64,000 nt of DNA from Owenia fusiformis (taxonomy: Eukaryota; Annelida; Polychaeta; Sabellida; Oweniidae): contig CAIIXF020000003.1 of NCBI GenBank assembly GCA_903813345.2, positions 4,797,815 through 4,861,814 of the forward strand. The letters are read 5' to 3'. Under the pieces are notes generated by a model. It was given only the letters and a program-made list of their open reading frames with translations, did not search any database and was not told where the DNA came from. Position numbers and translations under genes: made by a program. Positions 23,903-35,258 of the stretch are shown piece after piece (the stretch's first letter is position 1; the number at the start of each line of letters is the position of its first letter).

Positions 23903-24300
23903 TATTTGCACCTATTGTATCTTTGAATCAAATGGAGTAAATACAGCCATGGTTCTTACTTATTTAAGATGTAAAACATCATTCTAATGTTTAGAAGTTG
24001 AATTTAGCGATTTGATAGTAAATATTGCATTAAGTACTCATTATTCTCTAAACATGAGTGCCTGGAACAACAATTATATCGGTTACAAACAATTCTGTGT
24101 TTTATCTATTTCTCAGATTGAGAAATTCAATATAAAACAGGAGTTTATTAACTTATCCCCTACATTTTCAGACCCAATCAGAGATGTACAGTATGTCATC
24201 TCAATACAGGTTTACATTTAAGCGCTTGTCATCTTTGAACTCTAATGTTAATACCCCTCTGTTCTTGAGCAGAGCTCCTTTATCTCAAGGCATCAGTAAA
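23903..24300. other. Short unremarkable intron stretch
   Basis: AT-rich with no coding signal. A fragment GAGCAGAGCTCCTTTATCTC at 24269-24288 is the family E/C core word just ahead of the family C head. Confidence 0.35.
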
Positions 24301-25092
24301 CTAGATAACGGCAACTCCGCGGAGTAGCAAATCCCAACGAACAAAATATCAATTACCGAATTCCAATCAATAATACTCATTACTTTGGTTGAAAATGAAA
24401 AAATTAGATTTTAGAATTGCGAATTCCTGCAAAGCAGCCATTTTGAATTTTCTGAGGTACAAATCTGAAAAATAATACCATAATTGTGATCTACTCCAAA
24501 ATTCCTTCAATTTGAGTATAATATAGCCATACTTTGAAGGGATCGAAAAATTATTGCGAAATCGTACATTAGACGGCCATTTTGAATTTTACGAGGCTCG
24601 AATCAGAAAAAAGATACAATATTTGCAATCTACTCTTAATTGCCTTTCATTTGAGTATAATAAAGCTATACTTCAGAAAGATCTAAAAATAAGCGAAAAT
24701 TTCTGTTTTCCTGTCCCCCCATACATGGCCCCTGGGGGTCGGGATGAAAAACACAGAATATATGTGAGATAGATAAATGTTGTGAATACACTACCAAAAT
24801 TTCAAACAATAATATTAATTACTTTGGTTTAGAATGAAAAATTTATGATTTTTGCGAAAAAGTCCCGTCATTTTTAAAGCGGCGGCCATCTTGAAAAAAA
24901 TTTTTTTGGCGTAAAACTATTCACCAATATACATCTTTCCACTAAATATGAAGAAAATCTGTCAACTAGTATTTGAGTTATCTTCCGAACAGACGGACGG
25001 ACTGACTGACAGACGGACGGACTGACTGACGGACAGACGGACGGACGGAGGGCTTCACTATATCCCTAACGAACTTCGTTCGTTGGGATAAT
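24296..25092 (+). mobile_element. Family C Helentron-like element, complete and compact
   Basis: Head AAACTAGATAACGGCAACTC then ...AGCAAATCCCAACGAAC at 24298-24343. The core has two units with AGGCTCGAATCAGAAAAA-like words. The RGAC array (GACGGACGGACTGACTGACA) is at 24990-25048. The tail CTATATCCCTAACGAAC TTC GTTCGTTGGGATAA ends at 25092. Head ATCCCAACGAAC and tail GTTCGTTGGGAT are exact complements, where family B has TCGAAC/GTTCGA. This is the best copy for studying the family. Confidence 0.8.
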
Positions 25093-25544
25093 AAAATTTG
25101 AACCAAATCCTTCCACTCACTGGTATTTTTTAAAAATGAAAAATGGAGGCTATTTTGAAATTCAGCTGCCATCTTGAAAATTACCTCTCAAGAAGAGCTT
25201 ATTTGTCCCTAGGCATCAGCATATAAAAGAATCTAGTGCACTCTTCATTATGATTTCCCCATAACAAAAATTCATCTGCTTTTTCAAAATGAATATACTG
25301 CTTTTATAATAACATTTATGTGTACACTAGTATCTTGTTGACCTATATTCAGCACTGTATTGATGAATGGGCCACTTATTAGGGCCAATATTCAATCATA
25401 AAGATGCCAAACCAGAAGTCTTTGTGTCTGTCAAAATCCATTTGCATCCTACACATCCCTACATCTTATCCAAATATGTTATTAATTAATAAAATAAAAC
25501 AAAGACACAAATGTGTAGAAAATGTCCCCACCAATGGGTGGTCC

Positions 25545-27148
25545 CAGACTTGCCAACCTCCCGTTTTTTTACGGGAATCTCCCGTAAATTTTTTGTTTTT
25601 CCGTAAAAAATACCAAACTCCCGTACCGTTTTCTCCCGTAAAAACTCCCGTAAACTCCCGTACCGTATTTCTACTAAAATCTCCCGTAATTTTTTTTAAA
25701 AATATGGCCGTAAAATCTCCCGTATTTTTGCTGAAATCTCCCGTATTCTGGAGTAACTCCCATAAAATCTCCCGTATGCTTGGTATAACTCCCGTAAAAT
25801 CTCCCGTTTTCTGGTATAACTCCCGTAAAATCTCCCGTATTCTTGGTATAACTCCCGTAAAATCTCAGTTTTTTGCTGTCGAAATCTACCGTATTTAAAA
25901 GGAATTTGACAAATTTGTGACCTTGATTATTGCAGGCGCGCTTCTTTCTTTTACTCCAAGAAGGTTGGCTCCCATGGTTCACTATCGATACTTTCATAAA
26001 TAACTTAAAAGTACTTCATTCCCATGATTCAAATTGCTTTTCTGCGATCAGTTCGGTATAAGTTTGCACAGCAAATGTCTGCAAACGGGGGCCAGTTCAT
26101 ATTCTGTCATACTTCTGTCGGGAGAATACATTTTGTTTTTATATGGCGCTAAACAAAATATTCCCGCAATATAAGGCGCATTATGGGTAGGGACTGCTGT
26201 GAAATAATGAACGTAAGTGACATCTATCTTAGATTATAAGTTCTAATTAATTTATTAACTGCGCATGCATCATAATAATTTCAAATGCTCATAAATCTCC
26301 CGTTTTTTCAAAATGTAAAGTAAAAACTCCCGTTTTTTCAGAAATCTACCGTAAAAACTTACGTTTTTTCAAAATTTACCGTAAAAACACCCGTTTTTTC
26401 AGAAACCTACCGAAAGAACTCCCATTTTTTTCCGAAATCTACCGTTAAAAACTCCCGTTCTTTCAAAATCTACCTTAAAAACTCCTGTTTTTTCAAAATC
26501 TAAAGTAAAAACTCCCGTTTTTTCAAAATCTACCGTAAAAACTCCAGTTTTTCCGAAATCTACCGTAAAAGCTCCCGTTTTTTCAGAAATCTACCGTAAA
26601 AACTCCCGTTTTTAAAAAATCTACCGCAAAAACTCCCGTTTTTTCAAAACCTACCATAAAAACTCCAGTTTTTTCAGAAATCTACCGTAAAAACTCCTGT
26701 TTTTTCAGAAATCTACTGTAAAAACTCCCCGTTTTTTTTAAATCTACCGCAAATACTCCCGTTTTTTCAAAACCTACCGTAAAACTCCCTTTTTTCAGAA
26801 CCTAGCGCAAAAACTCCCGTTATTTCTGAAATCTTCCGTAAAAAAGTCACGTTTTTTTAAATTTACTGAGAAAAATACCTTTTTTAAAAAATCTCCCGTA
26901 AAAACTCCCGTTTTTTCAAAATCTCCCGTAAAAACTCCAGTTTTTTTCAAAATTTACCGCAAAAACTCCCGTTTTTTTTAAATCTCCCGTAAAAACTACA
27001 GTTTTTTTCAAAAATCTCCCGTAAAAACTCCCACTTTTTTTCAAAAAACTCCCGCAAAAACTACCGGATTTTGAAAAAAACTCCCGTAAAAGTACCGCAA
27101 TTTTTTTTAAATCTCCCGTAAATTTTTCATTTTAGGTTGGCAAGTCTG
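25545..27148. mobile_element. TIR-bounded element filled with a CCGTAAAAACTCCCG minisatellite
   Basis: The ends CAGACTTGCCAACCT (25545-25559) and AGGTTGGCAAGTCTG (27134-27148) are perfect 15-bp inverted repeats. The interior is about 35-bp variants of CTACCGTAAAAACTCCCG then TTTTTTCARAAAT, in two blocks (25560-25890 and 26285-27130). They are separated by about 400 bp of unrelated sequence. There is no transposase. The CAG-initial TIR would suit hAT, but no 8-bp target duplication is visible. Confidence 0.8.
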
Positions 27149-28770
27149 TGATCCTGTCAAATGGTTATCCTGAAAATGAGTAGACAAGACTTTACCGACA
27201 CAATTTGAGGACGGGAAATCCAAATGGCTACCTTAAATTTTAACAGAATGCCATAAAATTACTCAGTTCTAGATTGTCATACTATGAACCACCCCAGAAA
27301 ATTTGAAATTGATCTGTCAAACAGTTAACCAGAAAACGGGTAAACAAGACTTTACAGACAAGATTTAAGGATGGAAAATCCAAAATGGCTGCCTTGAAAT
27401 TTACCCATAATGTCAAAAAACTAATCAGTTCTAGATTTTCATACTAAGAATCATCCCTGAAAATTTAAAATTGATCTACCAAACGGTTCACCCGAAAACG
27501 CGTAGACAAGACTTTACTGACAAGATTTTAGAACGGAAAATCCAAAATGGCTGCCTTGACATTTACCCAAAATGCCAAAAAACTAATCAGATCTAAATTT
27601 TAATACTAAGAATCATCCCTGAAAATTTGAAATTGATCCACCAAACGGTTCACCTGAAATGCGTAGACAAGATTTCACTGACAAGATTTTAGGACGGAAA
27701 ATCCAAAATGGCTGCCTTGACATTTACCCAGAATGCCAAAAAACTAATCAGATCTAGATTTTCATACTAAAAATCATCCCTGAAAATTTGAAATTGATCT
27801 ACCAAACGGTTCACCTGAAATGCGTAGACAAGACTTCACTGACAAGATTTTAGGACAGAAAATCCAAAATGGCTGCCTTGACATTTACCCAGAATGCCAA
27901 AAAACTAATCAGATCTAGATTTTCATACTAAAAATCATCCCTGAAAATTTGAAATTGATCTATCAAACGGTTCACCTGAAAACTTGTAGACAAGACTTTA
28001 CTGACAAGATTTTAGGACGGAAAATCCAAAATGGCCACCTTGACATTTACCCAGAATGCCAAAAAACTAATCAGATCTAGATTATTGTACTAAGAATCAT
28101 CCCTGAAAATTTAAAATTGATCTACCAAACGGTTCACCTGAAAACGTGTAGACAAGACTTTACAAACAAGATTTTAGGACGAAAAAATGCAAAATGGCAG
28201 ACAATAAAAAAGTGATAATGAGTTTTTGCTGATTTCTTTTTACAAAATTATCACATATAACTACCATTAACAATAACATAGGCTTTTACAACAAAGTACA
28301 CCTGAAAGTATTTATAAAGCTACAAAATAGTTAAAGTATGAAAACTCAAAAACACCATTCAATATGATACAAAGTATTATCGCACGCTAACTTTTCTTAA
28401 GACATTAAAAATGGCTGCCATGACTGAGCTAACAGGTCCAAAACCTAATCAGATGTAGAATGAAGTGAGCTGAACAAGATGTTAAAGTTTGAAAAGCAAC
28501 TGTGAAGCCGTTTTCCTTAAAGTTTGTGGACAAGGATTTTAGCATTTTACTTCAAAATGGCCGACAGGAAGTAGGTATCGAGTTAAAAAATTTTCATCCA
28601 CATCTGTATGCACTCATAAGTTATCCCTGAAAATTTGAACATTTGGTGATATCTGTAGTGGTTTTGGAGAAAACTGCCAGACGTACAGACAGACAGACAG
28701 ACAAACAGACGGATGGACGCGCCTAGGCCGACAATATGGCCCCACACTATGTGGTGGGGACATAACAACA
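27149..28770 (+). mobile_element. Family A Helentron-like element
   Basis: About seven core units of roughly 161 bp start near 27185 and recur to about 28154, with AGACAAGACTTTACTGACAA, ATCCAAAATGGCTGCC and TGAAAATTTGAAATTGATC. A unique 3' body shared with 3780-4250 follows. The RGAC array is at 28687-28718, then GCCGACAATATGG and the hairpin CCCCACACTATGTGGTGGGG, ending ACATAA near 28767. The head is not obvious because the TIR-minisatellite abuts it on the left. Confidence 0.75.
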
Positions 28771-28905
28771 GTATAACCTTTGGATTTACAAAGTTGTATG
28801 GCTTCCTATTTGCACATCTGATGTGATATACCATTTGTGTCATATTGTGAAACTAGACAACAGCAACGCCAAAGCGGAGCAAATCCCATCGAATTGCCAT
28901 GGCTG

Positions 28906-29623
28906 TAGAGGTGTAACTCCCGAGTCCGTAACTCGAGTACAGCTCATCAGAGCTGCCTATACATTGCCTCGAGTTGTCCTCTAGAAACTCGCAGTCTATT
29001 TCAACTCGCGAGCTAGCTATTACTCGAGTTTTGCCTATCTTGCAAACTTTTCAAACGAATTCGGGTCCCAGAGGTCGTGCAACATTACTTCATTAGGAGA
29101 ATAAATATACCAATGATCGCCGTATTTAGCGCCCGTCACCTTAAAAAACACTCTCAAAGCTTTACATAAAAAGATGATCTATAATTAAATTAAGATCATA
29201 AGTCATAACTTTAGATCGATATCCAGCAGTCTTTAGTAAAAATAATGAAGATAATCCGGGAAAACCATTCATTAATTTGAGGGGCCCTTCTGGGTTTTCT
29301 AAAATATTGTTTGGTTAGATTCTTGGTTCATTTTAGCGATCTCTAGTCCTTACCGTATGCGGCGACGTCTATACCAGATCGTTTTTGATTGGAATATGAG
29401 ATAACTGCAATGAATACCACACTTTCTTATGGCCCCAACGTGTTAAACAGCTTTTAGATTTGACTAAACCAGAGAAACTTGCTGCTAGAAGTTACAGTAA
29501 TTTTGTGTACCCGGGTTTACAATATGTACTGGACGAAATGAATTAACTCAAGTTTTACTCAATTTTTGGAAATATTTGGCAAGTTGAACTCGAGTTCGAT
29601 TTTTCTGGCAAGTTACACCTCTA
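28906..29623. mobile_element. hAT-type non-autonomous element with exact 8-bp target duplication
   Basis: The TIRs TAGAGGTGTAACT and AGTTACACCTCTA are flanked by CATGGCTG on both sides (28898-28905 and 29624-29631). The 8-bp duplication and the TAGAGGTGTAAC-type terminus are standard for hAT. Subterminal ACTCGAGT-like words recur near both ends. It is 718 bp with no transposase. Confidence 0.9.
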
Positions 29624-30210
29624 CATGGCTGGCATTTTTACAAAGAAAGTATGTAGCAAAAATTGCAGCCATTTTTCAAAATGGCCACCTTCTACCAAAA
29701 GTGTCATTAGACAGTGTACCATACCAAATATGAACAGAATCACTCCACTACTTTTCGAGTTATAGTAAAATACATTAAAATGGTGGCCATTTTTCAAAAT
29801 TGCCGTCTTCTACCAAAAGTGTCATTAGACAGTGTGCTATGCTTATAGTATTTACATACCAAATATGATCAAAATCGCTCCACTCCTTTTTTGAGTTACA
29901 GCAAAAATCGTAAAATAATGAGTAAAGGCCGCCATTTTTCATCCGGGTTAAAATTAAATAAACAGAAATCAGAAGCAATATGGTTAGGCAATAAAAAAAT
30001 TTGTGTTGAAAAACCAGTAAACATCAAATGGAATATTTTCCCTAATAATAAGATTAAAATATTAGGCATAACATTTTGCACAACCAATAAGGTGGTTGAA
30101 TTAGATGAGATTATTGACTGTAAATTCAAGAAATGTGAAGAAATAATGAAAAGATGGGCAGGTAGATGTTTAACCATGTTTGGTAAAATTACTCTCGTAA
30201 AATCACCAAT

Positions 30211-32058
30211 GCTCTCACAATTTGGATACATTACGCAAAGTTTTATTTTGTCAGATAAGATTATTAAACGGATAAATTGTTTGTTTTTTAAATATATCTG
30301 GTCAGGTAACAAAAGTGTGTATAAAGAAGAAGATGTAAAAGGTGTAGTAGAATGTATTAAAAGAAATATATTGATACAAGGCAATGCAAAGGGAGGTCTA
30401 AATATGATAGATGTGAAACATTTTCAAGATGCTTTTGCAATTAAATGGATTTAACTTCTACTTGATAGAAACAAAGCAAACTGGAAAAACTACCAACCTA
30501 TCTTATTGACAAAAGTAAAGATTTTCTATTTTACTGTCTAATGTTGAATTTAATCAGGTAAAAGGACCAGATAGAATTAAGTCCTCATTTTGGACAGATG
30601 TGTTGAAAACATGGATAATGTACAATTCAGTTAAAAGTAGTCCATATATATCAAATAACAAAGACTTGTTATACAAGAACAATCCTATATATTTTGATAA
30701 CTGGCATCAAAAAGGTGTATATAAAACAAATGATGTATGTAATGTAAAGAATGAACTATTAAGCTATGATCAAGTTGGGCAAAAAGTAGGTTTTAATGGC
30801 CAGACTTTAATACAATTTACTCAAAGGAGTTTTTAACAAGTTTGACAGAATTAAGGTTGAGGCATTAAATGAAGGACCCACAGTCCTATGCTCACACATT
30901 TTGGAACCTTCAGAGGAATTTATATCCTGACTTTCAAACAAAAATATTGATTTGGATTTGTAGTCTCGAACTTTGAGAAACTTTGATAGTATAGTTGTGT
31001 GACCTAGTTTGATGACCTTTGACCTTGAACATTTTACTTATTCAGAGCTCAGTAAGGTCTTTTGTGATTAAGCTGACCAAAATTTACATCCAAAAATCAA
31101 TTTGAAAAATCAACTTTTTTGACCTTTCGATGTAAATTGCTCTCACAATTTGGATACATTACGCAAAGTTTTATTTTGTCAGATAAGATTATTAAACGGA
31201 TAAATTGTTTGTTTTTTAAATATATCTGGTCAGGTAACAAAAGTGTGTATAAAGAAGAAGATGTAAAAGGTGTAGTAGAATGTATTAAAAGAAATATATT
31301 GATACAAGGCAATGCAAAGGGAGGTCTAAATATGATAGATGTGAAACATTTTCAAGATGCTTTTGCAATTAAATGGATTTAACTTCTACTTGATAGAAAC
31401 AAAGCAAACTGGAAAAACTACCAACCTATCTTATTGACAAAAGTAAAGATTTTCTATTTTACTGTCTAATGTTGAATTTAATCAGGTAAAAGGACCAGAT
31501 AGAATTAAGTCCTCATTTTGGACAGATGTGTTGAAAACATGGATAATGTACAATTCAGTTAAAAGTAGTCCATATATATCAAATAACAAAGACTTGTTAT
31601 ACAAGAACAATCCTATATATTTTGATAACTGGCATCAAAAAGGTGTATATAAAACAAATGATGTATGTAATGTAAAGAATGAACTATTAAGCTATGATCA
31701 AGTTGGGCAAAAAGTAGGTTTTAATGGCCAGACTTTAATACAATTTACTCAAAGGAGTTTTTAACAAGTTTGACAGAATTAAGGTTGAGGCATTAAATGA
31801 AGGACCCACAGTCCTATGCTCACACATTTTGGAACCTTCAGAGGAATTTATATCCTGACTTTCAAACAAAAATATTGATTTGGATTTGTAGTCTCGAACT
31901 TTGAGAAACTTTGATAGTATAGTTGTGTGACCTAGTTTGATGACCTTTGACCTTGAACATTTTACTTATTCAGAGCTCAGTAAGGTCTTTTGTGATTAAG
32001 CTGACCAAAATTTACATCCAAAAATCAATTTGAAAAATCAACTTTTTTGACCTTTCGA
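30211..32058 (+). repeat. 928-bp near-perfect tandem duplication spanning LINE and family D
   Basis: 30211-31130 and 31139-32058 match wherever I compared them, including two identical 78-codon open frames at 30600 and 31528. The unit begins at GCTCTCACAATTTGG and ends at TTTTTTGACCTTTCGA. The eight bases TGTAAATT join the copies. With the preceding GA they equal the reverse complement of AATTTACATC at 31081-31090, about 40 bases before the junction. The unit spans the LINE/family D boundary, so it post-dates that insertion. Confidence 0.9.
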
Positions 32059-32717
32059 AGGTCACGGAAGGTCAAGTAAAGGTCAAATCCTAAAACTAAT
32101 GTCAGATTTGGACTCCTGGCAACTTGTAGATGATTTTCAAAAAAAAATTTGGTGAAATTGAAGCAAGTTGAAAAATAACTTATTTTTACTGTTTTTTGAC
32201 GTCAAATATCTCAAAAACGGTAAAAATTTGATGCTGACATATATTGAGAAATATGTAGGGAATGCTTAAATCTATTAATGATGTAATGTATCGCAGGAAA
32301 TGATCAAGTATAAGGCAAACTTTAAGAATCTTGTCAATCACAAAACCTGCCATTGACTTTATACATGAGAAAGTTTTTTTCAAATTTTATAGAGTAAACA
32401 CCAAAAACTGTAATTCTAAGAGCTTTGAAATCTTCAGAGGACATAAGTTGCATATACACCAACTACTAAAAGTTATTTGAAAGTTCTACTTCAACAAAGT
32501 GTCTAGTATTTACAGAAAATTTGACTTTTGACGTCAAAATTCACAATTTCTCGGAAACCGGGCGAACTTGGGAAATGGCGATGATAGGTCAAATAGACAT
32601 TATGGATATGCATAAAATGAATGTGGATATGACTCAATCCGAATAGCAGTTTTAATTTGGACGGACCAACGGACGGACGGACGGATGCCTGGTCAATCCC
32701 ATAAGCTCACTGTGTGA
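30866..32717 (+). mobile_element. Family D Helentron-like element in the LINE
   Basis: Head AAGGACCCACAGTCC (a small hairpin) then TATGCTCACACA. Core with TGACCTTTGACCTTGAACAT, GACTTTATACATGAGAAAG and ATTTCTCGGAAACCGGGCGA. The GGAC array is at 32668-32684. Tail GGTCAATCCCATAAGCTCAC TGT GTGAGCC then AAAAA. The head word GCTCACACA pairs with TGTGTGAGC of the tail. The first part of the element is present twice because of the 928-bp duplication. Confidence 0.8.
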
Positions 32718-33520
32718 GCCAAAAACAGTGAAAGCAAAATATATTTTAATTGTATTCCTGTACAGAAAATCAATGTGCAATCAATAAGAAAGGGGTTTTT
32801 AAAAAACAGTTAAACAGAATCCAAATCAGAAGAGTATTGGTCTGAGCAGTTTGCTCAAACGGATTTCTCAGATTTTTACAAGATTTTGTTTAAATGTGAC
32901 ATTAGTAATAATGTTAAAGAATTTATAATTAAATGTTTTAATGGAGCCATATGGACAGAAAAAAAATTACAAAAAATTCAGAAGTCAAATGGAATTTGTA
33001 AAATATGCAATGTTGAAGTAGAAAGTCATAAACACTTATTTGTCAATTGTACGAATGCAAAGGAATATGTAAATACTCAAAATTTAAAGTTTTCTGAACA
33101 AGAAATTTTATTTTATAGCAATGAGGGAGATTTTGAGAGCAAATGCCATAGAAACCAGCTAGTGTTTAAACACAAGTTTGAAATTTGGAAAATTAGAAAT
33201 AGTAAAATTTATAACGAATAATCTCTGTATTCCTGTATAAGTACCAATGTAACCATTGTATATTATGTAAAAATTGTTTAAATGTTTCAATGTTAATAAA
33301 TTAATTTAAAAAAAAAAGATGGCTGCCAAGTGCTTAGTGGCCATTTTGAAAATCAGCTTTCGAGCAGAACTTCTACCTCCATAGGGTATATGTGTACAAA
33401 ATATGAACAAAATCGGGCCAACGGTATTTGAGTTATTGCCTGGACAGACGGACGGATGGACGGACAGATGGACGGAGGGAGGCGTTCCCTATATCCCATG
33501 ATCTTTGTTCGATGGGATAA

Positions 33521-34466
33521 TTATTTAATTTGCAATTGATTCAGGTCATAGTGTATTTTAGGTATTTTTGTGAAAATCAATAGAAACCAATGGCCTCAGT
33601 TGGAATCTGATGATACCCACATGTTAAGTCAATGGAGCACATTCAATGTCAAGTCAATACACTCTTGCTGAACTTAATGACCTCAATCTCATCCTATGTG
33701 GGTCCAAATGCTGAACTATTTTCCAAAGTATACTGTGACATTGTATTCTTCATGTCACACATAAAATGATTCATTTTGTTCATGGGGAAATCATAATGGA
33801 GAATATACTAGATCCTTTAAACAAAATCAGTCAACTGGTATTTGAGTTATTAAAGATTGTGTCTTTTTTACCAAAAATGTAGGCCATTTTGAATTTCAGT
33901 GGCCAACTTGAAAATGTCTCCTGAGCAGAGCTCATTTGTCTCAAGGCATCAGCATATAAAATTTCAACCAAATCCCTAAACTGGTATTTGAGTTATCAAA
34001 GCTTAGGTAATTTACAAAAGATGGTGGCCATTTTGAAATTCAGCTGCCATTTCGAAAGGACCACTGAAGGTATCCTAACGGAGTTCAGACGGTCATATGT
34101 TGAATTTGGGCTATTTTCTAAGGATTTGAACATGTGCATATGTTAGGTCAATCCTTGACTCCAGCACAAGCACTCATAGAGATGATAAAATAATGCAAAC
34201 TCCTTAGTTTCTTAATCGCCAAATCATGAAAAAATGCAAAGGGGACAGTTAAGTCAATATCTCGGTAATACTATACGTATAAGTTGGTTTCAAGATATAT
34301 CTAAGGTATGTAAATGTAAGATGTCATGTAAGCAATTATAATGAGACATCGCTGATTGTCTGGGAAACACATAGCTTTAACCAAAATACACTAAAATGGT
34401 AATGTGGGTACATATAATATAAACACATTTACTTAGATGTTTATTAGATTATTTTATTAAACATAC
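33521..34466 (+). repeat. Intron flank with family E core fragment
   Basis: 33820-34050 has family E core words (CAACTGGTATTTGAGTTAT, GAGCAGAGCTCATTTGTC, GCATCAGCATATAAAATTT) without head or tail. The remaining sequence to the exon donor at 34466 is AT-rich and featureless. Confidence 0.5.
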
Positions 34467-34797
34467 CCTGGAAATGTGGAAATCCAAGTTGTCTTTGCCT
34501 ATGCAGAGTTCTGGGCAGTAGACACATTGGTATGTCTTTGCTTTTCCTGATTCTTTATGGTGACTCGGGGAATGGGCATGTAGCTCCTGGGGATTCTTGA
34601 ATCTTTCTGAACATACTGGACAGTGGAATTCACCTCCCGACATTGGTGGAGAAACATCAGCAGCTTTGGTGTGTTTCTTGTGGGAAAGCATGTGTGATGT
34701 TAATGCAGCTGCTGTGGTATAACCACGACTACACACAACACACTGATATGGCTTGCCATTGTCATGAGTTTTCATATGAATCTTGAGGTGGTCAGAC
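34467..34797 (-). CDS. ZNF521/ZNF423: ZNF423/521-like gene, second visible exon
   Basis: This 331-nt exon completes the finger begun at 60622 ([12 protein letters not shown]) and adds fingers beginning C-V-V-C, C-P-V-C and C-V-Y-C. The acceptor is TTTGTAG|G at 34800-34797 and the donor is AGG|GTATGT at 34466. The donor leaves phase 0, and the last finger (C-x2-C-x12-H-x3) receives its final His from the first two codons (GTT CAT, Val-His) of the next exon. This gives a perfect C-x2-C-x12-H-x4-H finger. The completion of a zinc site across the splice junction is strong evidence for the join. The open frame runs beyond the donor only into intron sequence. The following intron is about 23.7 kb and is packed with transposons. 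Confidence 0.9.
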
Positions 34798-35258
34798 CTA
34801 CAAATAAAACTACTTATTATTTCTCTGTAGTGATAATCAGCATGTGATTGGTCAGTCATGTACATGTGACCAAAAATACCACAAGATATTCCATTCATGT
34901 GTAAGTCATCGATATGAAAGGTGTATTTTTAGAAAAATAAATAAATAAAACTAAAAACATATTACTATGACTTCAAAAATTAACGTAATTAACACGAGGT
35001 GGAATGTCACAAATGGCATATCCTCGTCTCATTTATATTACACCAAGTACATGAATATTGGCTTAAGGTAGTATTTCACAGTGTATCAGCTTTTTTCTAC
35101 AATTCAGATTCTCTTCAAAAAATTTTGGTAAAAGATTTACTGATGTATAACAAAATATGTGAACATCAGAAAGATTGACCATTTAGTTATTTCTAAAAAA
35201 AATGTTTTAATTTAAAACTGCTCTCAATGGGAAATTATTTTTTATTTTTTTTTAAACT
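34798..35258. other. Intron sequence upstream of the second exon
   Basis: Contains the acceptor TTTATTTGTAG just before the exon. The frame stays open a little into the intron by chance. No repeat or coding feature recognised. Confidence 0.4.

Larger units (their letters stand above)
29941..33317 (+). mobile_element. L1/Tx1-type LINE 3' half, interrupted and duplicated
   Basis: The 5'-truncated start is near 29942. The first frame (to 30454) reads GLKLNKQKSEAIWLGNKK, NKIKILGITF, RCLTMFGKITLVKSPMLSQ and INCLFFKYIWSGNK. This is the post-RT region of L1/Tx1 LINEs. A second frame is at 30600-30836 (duplicated at 31528-31764). The C-terminal end at 32886-33221 has C-K-I-C...H-K-H-L-F-V-N-C. The poly(A) tail is at 33307-33317. 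Stops and frame breaks separate these parts. A family D element sits at the 30868/32717 junction, and 30211-31130 is repeated in tandem. Confidence 0.8.
28848..33520 (+). mobile_element. Family B element holding nested insertions
   Basis: Head AAACTAGACAACAGCAACGC then ...AAATCCCATCGAA at 28850-28893. Core units at 29636-29940. The 3' body resumes at 33318 (AGATGGCTGCCAAGTGCTTA), followed by the RGAC array at 33443-33480 and the tail GGCGTTCCCTATATCCC...GTTCGATGGGATAA. Between these parts sit a hAT MITE (28906-29623) and an L1/Tx1-type LINE (29941-33317), which in turn holds a family D copy. The order of events is readable from the nesting. Confidence 0.8.

Noticed and set aside
25404-25997. 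Frames on both strands over the CCCGTAAAA minisatellite
   Set aside because: Repeat-driven open frames with a repeated KSPVF or GRFYG pattern and no other support.
34798-34898. Extension of the second exon upstream of 34797
   Set aside because: The frame is open there, but the strong TTTATTTGTAG acceptor and the codon completed with the 60622 exon place the boundary at 34797.
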